Position numbers and translations under genes: made by a program | NCBI GenBank assembly: GCA_020441735.1 | Contig: JAGRLQ010000082.1 | Coordinates: forward strand, 1 to 6,029 | Source of the DNA: Nitratireductor sp. | GTDB lineage: Bacteria; Pseudomonadota; Alphaproteobacteria; Rhizobiales; Rhizobiaceae | Length of the DNA stretch: 6,029 bases | Direction of reading: 5' to 3' | The notes under the pieces: model-generated | The model's database searches: none | The model's input: the letters and a program-made list of their open reading frames with translations, nothing else | Told to the model about the DNA's origin: nothing | Shown here: positions 6,017-6,029 of the stretch, one piece after another | How positions within the stretch are numbered: position 1 is the stretch's first letter | Layout: the number at the start of each line of letters is the position of its first letter

Positions 6017-6029
6017 CATATGGTGATCA

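Noticed and set aside
5885..6019. Minus-strand 44-codon alanine-rich frame whose TGA overlaps the tsf ATG
   Set aside because: The overlap would suit coupling, but there is no Shine-Dalgarno before its ATG and it resembles no known protein, including the RpsB C-terminus.
5316..6026. Long plus-strand open frame of 236 codons opposite tsf
   Set aside because: Antisense to intact tsf, with no recognisable domain and no clear Shine-Dalgarno.
1..6029. Mobile element, CRISPR array, tRNA or a novel system
   Set aside because: No transposase, integrase, spaced repeats, terminal repeats or cloverleaf is seen; all six genes belong to well-known housekeeping families in a conserved order.

Overview
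This window is a conserved, essential housekeeping gene block of an alphaproteobacterium, most likely of the order Hyphomicrobiales (Rhizobiales). The sequence is moderately GC-rich. The gene order, read on the minus strand from right to left, is tsf, pyrH, frr, uppS, cdsA, rseP. EF-Ts is about 307 residues, which is the alphaproteobacterial length, and the RseP-type protease has a single PDZ domain, as is usual in this class. I cannot name a genus from the sequence alone.

Layout, in the direction of transcription (minus strand). Positions 6029-5889 are the leader of tsf, with several stem-loops; the end of rpsB, expected just upstream, is not recognisable. tsf (5888-4965) is followed by a strong hairpin at 4934-4909 and then pyrH (4862-4107). 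A 139-base spacer with a palindrome leads to frr (3967-3404), then a short gap that can fold in two exclusive ways, uppS (3372-2584) and cdsA (2517-1630). A 177-base spacer with an inverted repeat precedes rseP (1452-319). Positions 318-1 are non-coding; by analogy with related genomes they form the leader of bamA, whose coding region would lie beyond the window.

The genes join two linked tasks. tsf and frr serve translation: EF-Tu recycling and ribosome recycling. pyrH makes UDP for nucleotide and UDP-sugar supply. uppS, cdsA and rseP serve the cell envelope: the undecaprenyl carrier precursor, CDP-diacylglycerol for phospholipids, and intramembrane proteolysis linked to envelope stress. All six proteins look intact, with their catalytic motifs present. 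There is no sign of mobile elements, CRISPR arrays, tRNA or rRNA genes, or foreign DNA.

I see no new biological system here. What deserves a second look lies in the spacers: a tandem near-palindromic repeat in the presumed bamA leader, competing stem-loops before tsf, the hairpin between tsf and pyrH, and the cdsA-rseP spacer, where some relatives carry dxr. Two start codons (tsf and frr) are set from Shine-Dalgarno spacing rather than from the longest reading frame.
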